DNA of 64,000 nucleotides, from contig NC_134675.1 of NCBI RefSeq assembly GCF_030463565.1, positions 15,211,862-15,275,861 on the forward strand, in the 5' to 3' direction. The notes below the pieces were generated by a model. It did not search any database and had not been told where the DNA came from. It saw only the letters and a list, made by a program, of their open reading frames with translations. The position numbers and the translations under genes were made by a program. Source of the stretch: Pelecanus crispus. Its lineage: Eukaryota > Chordata > Aves > Pelecaniformes > Pelecanidae. Position 1 is the first letter of the stretch. Every line of letters begins with the position of its first letter. Shown here one piece after another: positions 1 through 9,428 of the stretch.

Positions 1-472
1 ACCAGGCAGTGTCACTGTACTCTTCCCAGGACACCTGTCCCTGCTTCCACTGCCTGTGCAGTTCCCTCTTACTCTTTAGTCTGACCAGCAGGTCTCGACT
101 CAGCCATGCTGGTCTCTTCCCTTCCTTGCCTGATTTTTTACACTTGGGGACTGAGAGCTCTTGCGCTTTATGGAAGGTGTCCTGAAAGATCTGCCAGCTC
201 TGTTCTGCTGCCTTGTCCCTGAGGATTGTTTCCCAGGGGGTCCTTCTGACTAACTCCTTGAAGAGCTGGAAGTCTGCTTTTCTGAAATTTAGGGTTCTGA
301 CTGTACTCCTCGCTTTTCCCATGTCCCTCAGGAGCGTGAACTCCACCAACGCGTGATCACTGCAGCCCAGGCTGCCTCCAGTCTTGACATCACCGATGAG
401 CTCACTTGCATTGCTGACCATCAGGTCCAGTATTGCATCCCCTTCGGTAGGTGTGTCTATTACCTGGCTTAG
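1..472 (-). mobile_element. CR1 LINE (CR1-A), downstream piece of ORF2
   Basis: Read on the minus strand, this is the end of the CR1 endonuclease region and the linker toward reverse transcriptase. It is decayed, with no long open frame. The rest of the same element lies at 11563-13880, separated by ERV-A, which inserted here. CTTAG at 468-472 is repeated at 11563-11567 and is the target-site duplication of that insertion. The 3' half of this CR1 continues off the left edge of the window. Confidence 0.85.
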
Positions 473-1047
473 TGTCGTGGTTTAGCCCCAGCCAGCAACT
501 AAGCACCACGCAGCCGCTCGCTCACTCCCCCTACCCTGATGGGATGGGGGAGAGAATCGGAGGAGTAAGAGTGAGAAACACTCCTGGGTTGAGATAAGAA
601 CAGTTTGATAATTGAAATAAAGTAAAATAGTAATGCTAATAGTAACAGTATAATAATGATAATAATAATAATGATACACGAAGCAAGTGATGCACAATGC
701 AATTGCTCACCACCCGCCGACCGATACCCAGACAGTTCCCGAGCAGCAATCGCTGCTCCCTGGCCACCCCCCCCCCCCCAGTTTATATACTGAGCATGAT
801 GTCATATGGTATGGAATAGCCCTTTGGTCAGTTTGGATCAACTATTCTGGCTGTGCCCCCTCCCAGTTTCTTGTGCGCCTGGCAGAGCATGGGAAGCTGA
901 AAAAGTCCTTGACTAGCATAAGCAGTACTCAGCAACAACTAAAAACATCAGCATGTTATCAACATTCTTCTCCTACTAAATCCAAAACACAGCACTATGC
1001 CTGCCGCTAGGAAGAAAATTAACTCTATCCCAGCCGAAACCAGGACA
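473..1047 (-). repeat. ERV-A 3' LTR
   Basis: This 575-bp LTR starts TGTCGTGG and ends CCAGGACA on the + strand. It is nearly identical to the 5' LTR at 10992-11562. The CRE-like motif near position 800, perfect in the 5' LTR, is degraded here by CpG transitions. A long poly-C run (about 767-779) sits beside the TATA box. Confidence 0.93.
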
Positions 1048-1514
1048 GTATCCACCCCTTATTCTATACCATCTATGTCATGCACAGGCCCTCCCCTTTC
1101 CAATGTGTTCTAATTAATCACCACCGCTTTCCCTATCTTGATATACACACAGATATCATTCCCTTTGTCTATGGCCCATCCCTCTAAAATGTCCATTGAG
1201 TTCATTTAGCCCATGACTTTGGGTTCCATCTGTCATCACAGTCTTTCAGAGCAGGAGAGGTGGTGTGCAGTGTTGGACTGTTGCATGCTGAAGTCAGTTC
1301 TCATTCCAACATGGTTTCATCAAAGTTCATTTTCATTAAGCTGGGCAATTCTTACTGCAATACCATTGATGCGGCATATAGCAATCATAATATATAGTAT
1401 TATATACTTAATATTAACCTACTATATTATTATATTAACATGCAGTTAAGAGATAACATATGGTTAAGAGATAACATACAGTATTATAAAGCAATTAATA
1501 TTATACAATGCAGT
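1048..1514 (-). other. ERV-A 3' non-coding region with polypurine tract
   Basis: These 467 bases lie between the pol stop and the 3' LTR. On the minus strand the last bases before the LTR read AAGGGGTGGATAC, a purine-rich tract suited to priming plus-strand DNA. No env-like frame is present; the rest is A+T-rich sequence with short TA runs. The same region follows pol in ERV-D (55477-55893). Confidence 0.7.
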
Positions 1515-2972
1515 TCATTGGCTATTTTCACCCAAAATCAAATTCCCTTGAGGTACACATTGGTCTTCCCCATCCTTTCGCATCACCCACCAAGTGCAAC
1601 CAGGTCCTTGAGCAAAAGCAATCCTACGAATGGGTTTGCCTTTGCCAGAGGGGGAAGTAACCCAGACTGTCTTCCCCAGCATATTTTTCATGTGCACTAC
1701 AGGAACTTTATCTCCTTCTACAGTACGTAAAAGTTTTGATTGGGCAGGGCCAGCTCGATTGGCAGATCCCCTGGTGTTGACTAACCAGGTGGCTTTTGCT
1801 AAATGCGTATCCCAATGTTTAAACGTCCCACCACCCATTGCTCTCAGGGTAGTCTTTAACAATCCATTGTATCGCTCAATTTTCCCGGAGGCTGGTGCAT
1901 GGTAAGGGATGTGATACACCCACTCAATGCCGTGCTCTTTGGCCCAGGTGTCTATGAGGTTGTTTCGGAAATGAGTCCCGTTGTCTGACTCAATTCTTTC
2001 TGGGGTGCCATGTCGCCACAGGACTTGCTTTTCAAGGCCCAGGATGGTGTTCCGGGCGGTGGCATGGGGCACGGGATATGTTTCCAACCACCCAGTGGTT
2101 GCTTCCACCATGGTGAGCACATAGCGCTTGCCTTGGCGGGTCTGTGGGAGCGTGATGTAATCAATCTGCCAGGCCTCCCCATATTTATATTTCAGCCATC
2201 GTTCACTATACCCAAGGGGCTTGAACTGCTTGGCTTGCTTGATTGCAGCGCATGTTTCACATTCATGAATAACCTGTGCAATACTGTCCACAGTTAAGTC
2301 CACCCCTCGATCACGAGCCCATCTATATGTTGTATCTCTTCCTTGATGGCCTGAGGTGTCATGGGCCCACAGAGCTATAAGTAATTCACCCTTATGTTGC
2401 CAGTCCAGATCCACCTGAGCCACTTCAATCTTAGCAGCCTGATCCACCTGCTGGTTGTTTTGATGTTCTTCAGGGGCCAGACTCCTGGGTACATGAGCAT
2501 CTATGTGACATACTTTTACAACCAGGTTCTCTACCCGGGCAGCAATATATTGCCAGAGTGCTGCGGCCCAGATTGGTTTGCCTCTGCGCTGCCAGTTGCT
2601 CTGCTTCCATTGCTGCAACCACCCCCACAGGGCATTTGCCACCATCCATGAGGCAGTATAGTGATAAAGGACTGGCCACTTTTCTCGTTCAGCAATATCT
2701 AAAGCCAGCTGGATGGCTTTCACCTCTGCAAACTGACTCGACTCCCCTTCTCCTTGAGCAGTTTCTGCGACTTGTCGTATAGGACTCCATACAGCAGCTT
2801 TCCACCTCCGATGCTTTCCCACAGGATGACAGGACCCATCAGTGAACAGGGCATATTGCTTCTCATTTTCTGGCAATTTATTATACAGTGGGTCCTCCTC
2901 AGCATGTGTCACCTCATCCTCTGGCGATATTCCAAAATCTTTGCCTTCTGGCCAGTCCATGATCACTTCCAA
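1515..2972 (-). pseudogene. pol: ERV-A pol: RNase H and integrase (485 codons open)
   Basis: This is the C-terminal half of Pol and is still open to its natural stop. RNase H comes first: FTDGSC and an SSQFAEVKAIQLALD helix hold the first Asp and the Glu. The third catalytic position reads YTASW, with Ala where Asp is expected. Integrase follows: an H-H plus CETC zinc-binding region, then all three catalytic acidic residues in QIDYITL, ESDNGTHF and GKIERYNG, and a C-terminal segment with KTVWVTSP. The frame is separated from RT by a nonsense codon at 3152 and a frame change near 3100, so Pol as a whole is broken. No dUTPase is seen. Confidence 0.88.
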
Positions 2973-3151
2973 GCTTCCTAGGTGACTGGGGTTTCCTATT
3001 CAAGCCTGTTATGTGATCAGTGTGACCCACTTACTCCAGGTGGCATCAGTTGCATGATGTGTAGAGGGGACCCTCCCTTTGAACATCCAGCCCAGCACTG
3101 GCACCCCAGTACCAGCCCAGTACCAACCACTTCTGAAGCAGCTCGAACCCC

Positions 3152-4303
3152 TTAATATGCTGCCAATATCTCTTTCTCAGCTGGAGTATAGCGGGCCTCG
3201 GATCCTCTGCATCCTCGACTCCAAAACCCTAGGGGTCGACCTCGAGTCTCCCCTGGTGCTTTCTGCCAGAGGCTCCAGGTAGGGCCATTCTCCCCGGCTG
3301 CGGTGTAGAGCACATTTTTAATATCCTGCCCTGCCCGGACTGGCCCAAGGGCTACTGCATGAACTATCTCCCGTTTAATTTGTTCAAAGGCTTGTTGTTG
3401 CTCAGGGCCCCATTTGAAATCATTCTTCTTCTGGGTCGCTTGACAGAGAGGGCTTACAATCAGACTGTAATTTGGAATATGCATTCTCCAAAACCCCACA
3501 ACGCCTAAGAAAGCTTGTGTTTCCTTTTTGCTAGTTGGTGGGGACATAGCTGTTATTTTGTTGATCACATCCATTGGGATCTGACGATGTCCATCTTGCC
3601 ATTTTATTCCTAAGAACTGGATCTCCTGTGCAGGTCCCTTGACCTTACTTTGTTTTATGGCAAAACCAGCCTTCAGGAGGATTTGGACTATTTTCTTTCC
3701 CTTCTCAAAAACTTCTTCTGCTGTATTGCCCCACACAATGATGTCATCAATATACTGCAGATGTTCTGGAGCTTCACCCTGTTCCAGTGCCGTCTGGATC
3801 AGTCCATGGCAAATGGTGGGGCTGTGTTTCCACCCCTGGGGCAGTCGGTTCCAGGTGTACTGAACACCCCTCCAAGTGAAAGCAAACTGTGGCCTGCAGT
3901 CTGCTGCCAAAGGGATTGAGAAAAATGGATTAGCGATATCAATTGTGGCATACCACTTGGCTGCCTTTGACTCCAGTTCGTATTGAAGATCTAGCATGTC
4001 TGGCACGGCAGCACTCAGTGGCAGGGTAACTTCGTTCAGGCCACGATAGTCCACTGTTAGTCTCCACTCCCCATTAGACTTTTGCACTGGCCATATGGGA
4101 CTGTTAAAGGGTGAGCGAGTCTTGCTGATCACTCCTTGGCTCTCCAGGCAACGAATCAGGTTATGGATGGGAATCAGGGAGTCTCGGTTGGTGCGATATT
4201 GCCGTCGGTGCACCGTTGTGGTAGGGATCGGCACCTGTTGTTCTTCGACCCTCAGCAACCCCACAATAGAAGGGTCCTCCGAGAGATCGGGCAAGGTGGA
4301 CAG
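3152..4303 (-). pseudogene. pol: ERV-A pol: reverse transcriptase segment
   Basis: The RT fingers-palm region is readable without interruption for about 380 codons. It contains DYRGLN, motif A WYATIDIANP, LPQGWKHSP, and the catalytic box YIDDIIVWG, followed by the thumb/connection (TQAFLGVVGFWRMHIP). It ends in TAA at 3152-3154 where the related copy at 57300 has GAA, a point nonsense mutation. On the upstream side the frame is cut by the insertion of ERV-B after the GACAG target at 4299-4303; the protease half of the same frame lies at 8474-8841. Confidence 0.9.
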
Positions 4304-5465
4304 TGTCACGAATGCAGGTTTGTGGATCCTGCCGATTATGTCAATTTATCGTGAATGAGTGACTTGACACAGTTTGATTTAGTAGCAGTTTAGAATTTAC
4401 TTGTAGCAAATCGCAGGATTTGATTGTAATATTTTAATAGCACTCAGTCATCAGTGATTAACAATGTGATTAGACAAAATTGATCAAAACAGTGACTTAG
4501 TTACAGATTTGAAGATGGCAAGGTTCACTCTATTACTACATGGAAGTGCATAAAAGAAAATGAAGTTACACTGAGTTGGAATGATTCACAGAGGGATCGT
4601 GGGTGCAGGGGATAAGGGAGATCCCCCCGTTGAGTCACGAGGTTCAGAATAGACCCCCTTGCTTTCTAAACTCCTTTTCAGAGAGGAGTCTAGGTGTGGC
4701 TAGATCCAATCTTAGTCTCAGACTTGGTCAACAGTTTATAGGAATAAGGATAATGCAGCAGTATAAGACTCACTTTGAAATTAAATCGTACATCTACAGA
4801 CTACTTAAACGGATTCACACATGCATACACACAAACATGAATACATATATACATATATAAAAAGAATTGGTATACCTGTTAAAAATTCCCCTCGAGTTCA
4901 GTGAAATACTCACGTCGAATGTCTTGGCATTTCTCAACGGGCGAGGGTTGAGACTCAAGGAGTGAAGGGTTTCAGCCCAGGCTCCACTGTCAGTCAGCAA
5001 TGGACCTCCGATTTTAGCAAACTTTAAGAGTTTGCTAGCTCTGAGAGGAGTCCTGCTCAGAGGGAGATGCTGGTGCAGCCCGCTGCAGTCCAGGAAAGCT
5101 CAAAGGGCCTCACTTAGAACTGCTGTTTTATAGGTTCGTGAGATGATTGGCTTTAGTCATTGTGAATCTCCATCCGAGCCACGATCTGGGTCGGTAATTA
5201 CTGCTCTGTTTCAAAGCTGTCAGGGGTAACTGATTGTTCTCACTCCCCTGTTCTCACTCCCCGCTTCAACCATGTAAGACTTTCTGATAAGGACAAGGCC
5301 ACTCCCCGCTTCGACCATGTAGGAGTTTCTGGTACAATTAAGGGGCACCTAACCAACCAGCTCACTACACAAGGCCACGGTCTGGCAGGAATCCCTAAGG
5401 TTGCAAAGCAGTTGAAGAGAGAAAAAAAAAAAAAAAAAGGGCGGGGGGGGGGATGCACCACCACA
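4304..5465 (-). repeat. ERV-B 3' LTR, full length
   Basis: This 1162-bp LTR runs from TGTCACGAATG to CACCACCACA on the + strand, so its sense reading begins TGTGGTGGTGCAT. Just inside the sense 5' end is a long pyrimidine tract (+ strand A-run then G-run, 5421-5453). A TATAAAA box is on the minus strand at 5133-5127. The segment 4600-4735 is homologous to the R/U5 part of the LTR at 23840-24596. Confidence 0.92.
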
Positions 5466-5693
5466 GTCCACCCAGTGACTAAAGTCAATCCATCTCACCC
5501 ACAGAGTGACGGTGTGGTCGCCTCTCGCCTCTGTGCCTGTAAACAGATTAATGCCATATTCCAATTGCAATTTTGAGGGAAATTTTTGGCCGTTTTACTC
5601 AGTTATCAAGTTTTAGTTACATGTGGTTAAACAGTTTTATATATGTGAGGAGGTTTTGGTTACAATGTCAGCTGTCTAGCTATTCTCCACACT
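5466..5693 (-). other. ERV-B spacer between env and 3' LTR
   Basis: This is about 230 bases of non-coding sequence after the env anchor region. The last bases before the LTR on the minus strand read CTGGGTGGAC, a weak counterpart of the purine tract in ERV-A. No further reading frame is recognised. Confidence 0.6.
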
Positions 5694-5893
5694 CTAACAT
5701 AGAATTGTATTCAACAGCAAACATAATATGGTAAAAATGAGTAAGATTACAATAGGATGCAATAGTCGATTCAGAATTCCTGTTGCAGTTGGTGACCATC
5801 CGAATAATGTATCCCACCAGTGATGTTCCCCATCTTTTTTCACTTGTTCTAGAATATGATGTATATTTTCTGTGTCATGGTGGACAGTAATCA
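5694..5893 (-). pseudogene. env: ERV-B env: membrane anchor region in a shifted frame
   Basis: Directly after the env stop at 5891-5893, a different minus-strand frame encodes a short charged stretch, a Trp-rich segment and then a strongly hydrophobic run of about 25 residues ending at a TAG (5694-5696). This is the expected membrane-spanning anchor and short tail of a retroviral TM subunit. Its displacement into another frame means the main env frame as it stands would lack an anchor. The break is either a small indel near 5890 or a nearby nonsense change. Confidence 0.7.
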
Positions 5894-7705
5894 GAGTTTT
5901 TGTCCATTGTTCTGAATTCTTTTCAGCAGTTGATTCAGGTCACTATGTTGCAAAAGTTTTGTCACCAATGTGAGATTCATTCCAATGGGGGTAGGTGATA
6001 GATCTTGATATGGCATATAGTTCGATTGTAACAATTGGTGGGTTGTGACAGGAGCTGAATAGTTAAAGTCACATCCTATGATTCTGATAAAGTTACAGAT
6101 ACAGGTATTTGAGTGATTGTATGTATCTATAGTGGTGTTATCTACAGATACAGAGTTAAAAAGGGTTCTCATACAAATGCATCCATGTCCAACATATATG
6201 AGTACAGTTTCAGGGGTTTCATCGGGATGTATTTCAAAATGACAAACACTTTGTTCACTGTCAAGACAAATGTCTTGGGCCTTAATGGTGTTATTTTCAC
6301 AAATAAATCCCTGTTGTTCATGTACAACACATGCATCAACATCAATAGTTTGCCATTTATTCCCATTTTGTCGGGCCCATACTCTCTGTTTTAATGGATA
6401 GAGTACAGTTCCGTTATGGTTTAACCCCAGCGCAATGATTGGGTATATGGTGTATACTGAAGCATTGCGTATTGTTAATACAAAAGCTGTGGCTTTACTG
6501 TCGGTAGGATTATAGGTAAAATTGATTAGATGCCACCAGGATTGGAAGTCTCTTTCAAATTGAGTTGCATTATCCCAGATTACCTTTCGAATTTCAGTGG
6601 GCAAGGTGCCTTCATCGCCTTCTCTTATAATTGTTGTTACAGTAGATTGTATCCACCATTGGGCTTGAATACAACTAAGAGCAAGAGAGAGACTAGTTTG
6701 AGCTGTGCCTAGTGCATCCATGATTAGTTGGTGGTCTTTTTCATTGATTCTTTCCCACTTAGGTAGTATGTCAGCTACAAGCCATTGACTAGTTCCCAAT
6801 GCTGACAGAGAAGACTGTAAGGGGTGTTCTAATTTGTTCAAATCACTTGTTGTTGTGCTTAATTTATTCATGAGTATTTCAGCATCTATACTATTCAAGA
6901 CTCCCAAACCTGTCCCTATGACACCGGTTACATCTCTCTTTGCTCGCTTTGGGGAGGTGAGAGTTTGTCCATGTAACCATGCTAACCATCCTGTATAGGA
7001 TGTATTTAGGAATGGTGAGCAAGTAGGTTTAATTGTAGAGATGTTAACCTGCATTGACAGTTCCACTCGTTTGAGGGACCATGATGGGTTAAATAGTATT
7101 TGCTGTTGTCCAGTATTTTTGATCACATATGGCCCGATTTCAGAAATTTGTGAGGATAGGTTTTTCTTATCCATTACAGTCGGGGCAGATGTTATTGTAC
7201 TAGGCTCAGTAATGTCTATTTTAAATTTAAAGGATAGTCCCATGCTATGGCGAGCCCAAAGGCAGACCACGAGAACAGGTTGTACTAAGGTAAAATTGTA
7301 CCAACAGTCCAGTCTTTCAGAGGCACAAAGTTTCCTATCTTTTTCTATTGGGTCTGATGTGATATTGTGCACAGAAATCTGAGATGCCTTCTCATGAGCA
7401 GACCCATTGATCATCCGGCATCCTATTTTAATTTCTTTCCCTGTCGTTCCTCGAAGTTGAGGAACTTTACCATCAGCTTCATCTTCATCCCAGCTCCATT
7501 CATTTTCCAAGTATACCTCAGTTCCGTGCATGACCACGATAGAAAGGTTTAAATTTCCCATACTAGGGTGTATGCCCATACTCCCGGTATACTTAACACG
7601 AGCTTGAGACCATGGCCATTCTATGGTTCTTTGACCACAGGCTAAGAGGAGTGACGTTGCTAGGGTTTGGAATAGTAACATGAACACAGCGTTTCCGTTC
7701 GCCAT
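5891..7705 (-). pseudogene. env: ERV-B envelope glycoprotein, 604 codons open
   Basis: Retroviral Env precursor: surface (SU) plus transmembrane (TM) subunits that mediate receptor binding and fusion. The start is the ATG at 7705-7703. It is followed by a signal-peptide-like hydrophobic run (AVFMLLFQTLATSLLLA) and lies 11 bases after a strong splice acceptor. The frame is also open upstream to 7870, overlapping the end of pol. A furin-type RAKR site lies near residue 257 (about 6935), followed by a Gly-rich fusion-peptide-like segment. Many NxS/T sites are present. TM would be long, about 345 residues before the frame ends. I see no CX6CC motif of the gamma-retroviral type, so the Env lineage is not recognised. 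The anchor lies in another frame (5694-5893), so this copy is broken at its end. Confidence 0.85.
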
Positions 7706-7716
7706 CCTGCAAGGTG

Positions 7717-7760
7717 CTGCAAAAGAGAGAGAGAAAAGAGAAAAGAAAAATTGTTTTGGC
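7717..7760 (-). promoter_or_regulatory. Splice acceptor for ERV-B env mRNA
   Basis: On the minus strand a pyrimidine tract rich in TTTTCTC runs into TTTTGCAG (7724-7717), then the env ATG follows at 7705. This is a textbook 3' splice site placed where a subgenomic env message would be joined. The donor would have been in the deleted 5' part of the element. Confidence 0.75.
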
Positions 7761-7787
7761 GGGGAGAGTCCGAACAGGTTACCCCTT

Positions 7788-8339
7788 TTATGATACAGGA
7801 TAAATCCACCTAGTAGTAATTCTGTGTTTTGTACCACTGTTATCAATAGCTTCCCAAGCAAGTGTGCCACGAGGTTTAGTCAGAGTCATAGGCACATTTC
7901 CAGTTTGTGGTAAATTAACCATAACCGTTTGTCCTGGTTGAAATGTTATCGGGTATATTCCTTCATCGGCAGAGGGAGTATTAGGCTTGGCCTCGGTAAA
8001 AAATGCTCGACTCATGGGGCTTCCAGTGGGTCCATATCGATTATTTAATCGGTGAAGTATTTTAGAAAGTCGAGTATCCCACCGTGCCTTGTGTGGTTCA
8101 AGGCTTCTTTTTAATAAGCCATTAGCTCTTTCCACTATGCTATTTGATTGGGGGTAATATGGTGTGTGAAATATCGATTGAATTTCTTCCTGTTTTGCCC
8201 ATTCTTGTACCTCCTTGCATGAAAAGTGTGAGCCATTATCACTTTGGATGGTATCAGGAGTAGGTAGACTTGAGAACCAAGATGATAGCCCCCGTACTGT
8301 ATTTCGTCCATCAGCTTTTTGACACTTAGTTGCCATAAG
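7788..8339 (-). pseudogene. pol: ERV-B integrase, C-terminal fragment
   Basis: About 184 codons are open. QSDNGSHF supplies the second catalytic Asp and SIVERANGLLK the catalytic Glu of the D,D-35-E core; the first Asp and the zinc domain are lost in the deletion that begins at 8340. A small beta-rich C-terminal domain follows (TVMVNLP to RWIYPVS). It resembles the ERV-A integrase at WAK...PY...ER.NGLLK but is clearly a different lineage. The pol end overlaps the env frame by about 80 bases if the upstream open part of env is counted. Confidence 0.85.
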
Positions 8340-8473
8340 CAATTAAGGGGCACCTAACCGACCAGCTCACTACACAAGGCCACGGTCTGGCAGGAATCCC
8401 TGAGGTTGCAAAGCTGTTGAAGAGAGAAAAAAAAAAAAAAAAAAGGGGCGGGGGGGGGGGATGCACCACCACA
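8340..8473 (-). repeat. ERV-B 5' LTR stub
   Basis: The first 134 sense bases of the LTR only, matching 5335-5465. The junction with integrase at 8340 shows CAATTA in line with the LTR continuation, consistent with end-joining after a multi-kilobase deletion. The A-run/G-run tract is present at 8428-8460. Confidence 0.9.
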
Positions 8474-8841
8474 GACAGCTGTTTAATTTCCTCCATCTCC
8501 AAGGCAGCTATACCAAAAGCCCACCGGTACCCTTTTGGGTCCTTGAAATACCCTCTCCTGAGGTAGTCTATGCCAAGGATGCACGGAGCATCTGGGCCAG
8601 TCACAATGGGGTGCTTCTGCCACTCATTCCCGGTTAGGCTCACTTCAGCTTCCAGTACAGTGAGCTGTTGGGATCCCCCTGTCACTCCAGAAATACAAAT
8701 GGGTTCTGCCCCTCTGTAGCTTGATGGCATTAGGGTACACTGTGCACCGGTGTCCACTAGAGCCTTATACTCCTCTGGGTCTGACGTGCCAGGCCATCGA
8801 ATCCACACAGTCCAGTAAAGCCGGTTGTCCCTTTCCTCCAC
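8474..8841 (-). pseudogene. pro: ERV-A aspartic protease segment
   Basis: Retroviral protease, which matures Gag and Pol. The active site is ALVDTGAQCTLM and the conserved C-terminal Gly-Ile-Asp motif is PCILGIDYL. About 120 codons are readable up to the ERV-B target site. The frame then runs into ERV-B LTR and is meaningless. The homologous uninterrupted region in ERV-D shows that protease and RT were in one frame. Confidence 0.88.
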
Positions 8842-8888
8842 CCGGCTGGAGGCAGGGCCCCTCTAATCCTGGTCATAGTATTCGTTGT

Positions 8889-9413
8889 TCACTCCTTGTA
8901 AATGTGAATCAAAAGTCCCCTGATTAAGGTTGGAAGTAAAGTTAGCCCTCTTATTCTGTCTGGGGAACTGCTCACTGGAAACTGGAGCTGCAATTTTCCT
9001 GGGAGAACTGCCTTTGTAATAGGTTTTCCTTGCAACTCATGCACCCGTGCCTCTAGGGTCGAGGTGGATTTTCCATCCCACTTCCTCATGTCCTCTCCGT
9101 GGTCACTCAGGTAAAACCACAGGGTGCCCCGTGGTCTGTATCCTCTCCATCCTCTCTCTTGAGCAGGACGTTGACTCCTAATGGCTGAGACACTGGTCTG
9201 TACAGGTGAGGAGTAGGATATATCCTGTTCGAGTTGCTGGACATTCTGGGACAGTTTCTCTACAGCCAAGACACAGGGCCGTAGGGAGGAAGAGATACTT
9301 TCTTCGTATTCCCAGAGTCGGCCAGCCGCTTCATCCACCGTTGGTGCCTCGTCATCTTTCCAGGCCAGTATTGCCAATGAGTTGGCATACGATGCTGGTG
9401 TGCTCCGTACCAC
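8889..9413 (-). pseudogene. gag: ERV-A gag, C-terminal part
   Basis: This is a continuation of Gag in a different frame from the upstream part, so a frameshift lies between about 9430 and 9413. It has a helical segment with Leu/Val heptads (VEKLSQNVQQLEQD), then an Arg/Gly-rich stretch (GWRGYRPRG) and a conserved-looking LWFYLSDHGEDMRKWDGK. No CCHC zinc knuckle is seen; an Arg-Gly nucleic-acid-binding region would fit spuma/ERVL-like Gags. ERV-D has the same block at 58811-59324. Confidence 0.75.
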
Positions 9414-9428
9414 CTTCCGCTACATGGG

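Larger units (their letters stand above)
4304..8473 (-). mobile_element. ERV-B: env-bearing provirus nested in ERV-A
   Basis: A second provirus lies inside the pol gene of ERV-A, flanked by a perfect 5-bp duplication GACAG (4299-4303 and 8474-8478). Down the minus strand it holds a 134-bp stub of 5' LTR (8473-8340), the end of integrase, env, and a full 1162-bp 3' LTR (4304-5465). The rest of the 5' LTR, the primer site, gag, protease, RT, RNase H and the start of integrase are missing. A solo LTR of the same family, with its own duplication, lies at 51798-52956. The uninterrupted target is preserved in ERV-D near 58427. Confidence 0.93.

Noticed and set aside
482-702. Small frames rich in Tyr/Ile/Leu
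   Set aside because: Products of the TA-rich repeat in the ERV-A LTR; the same frames appear in each LTR copy.
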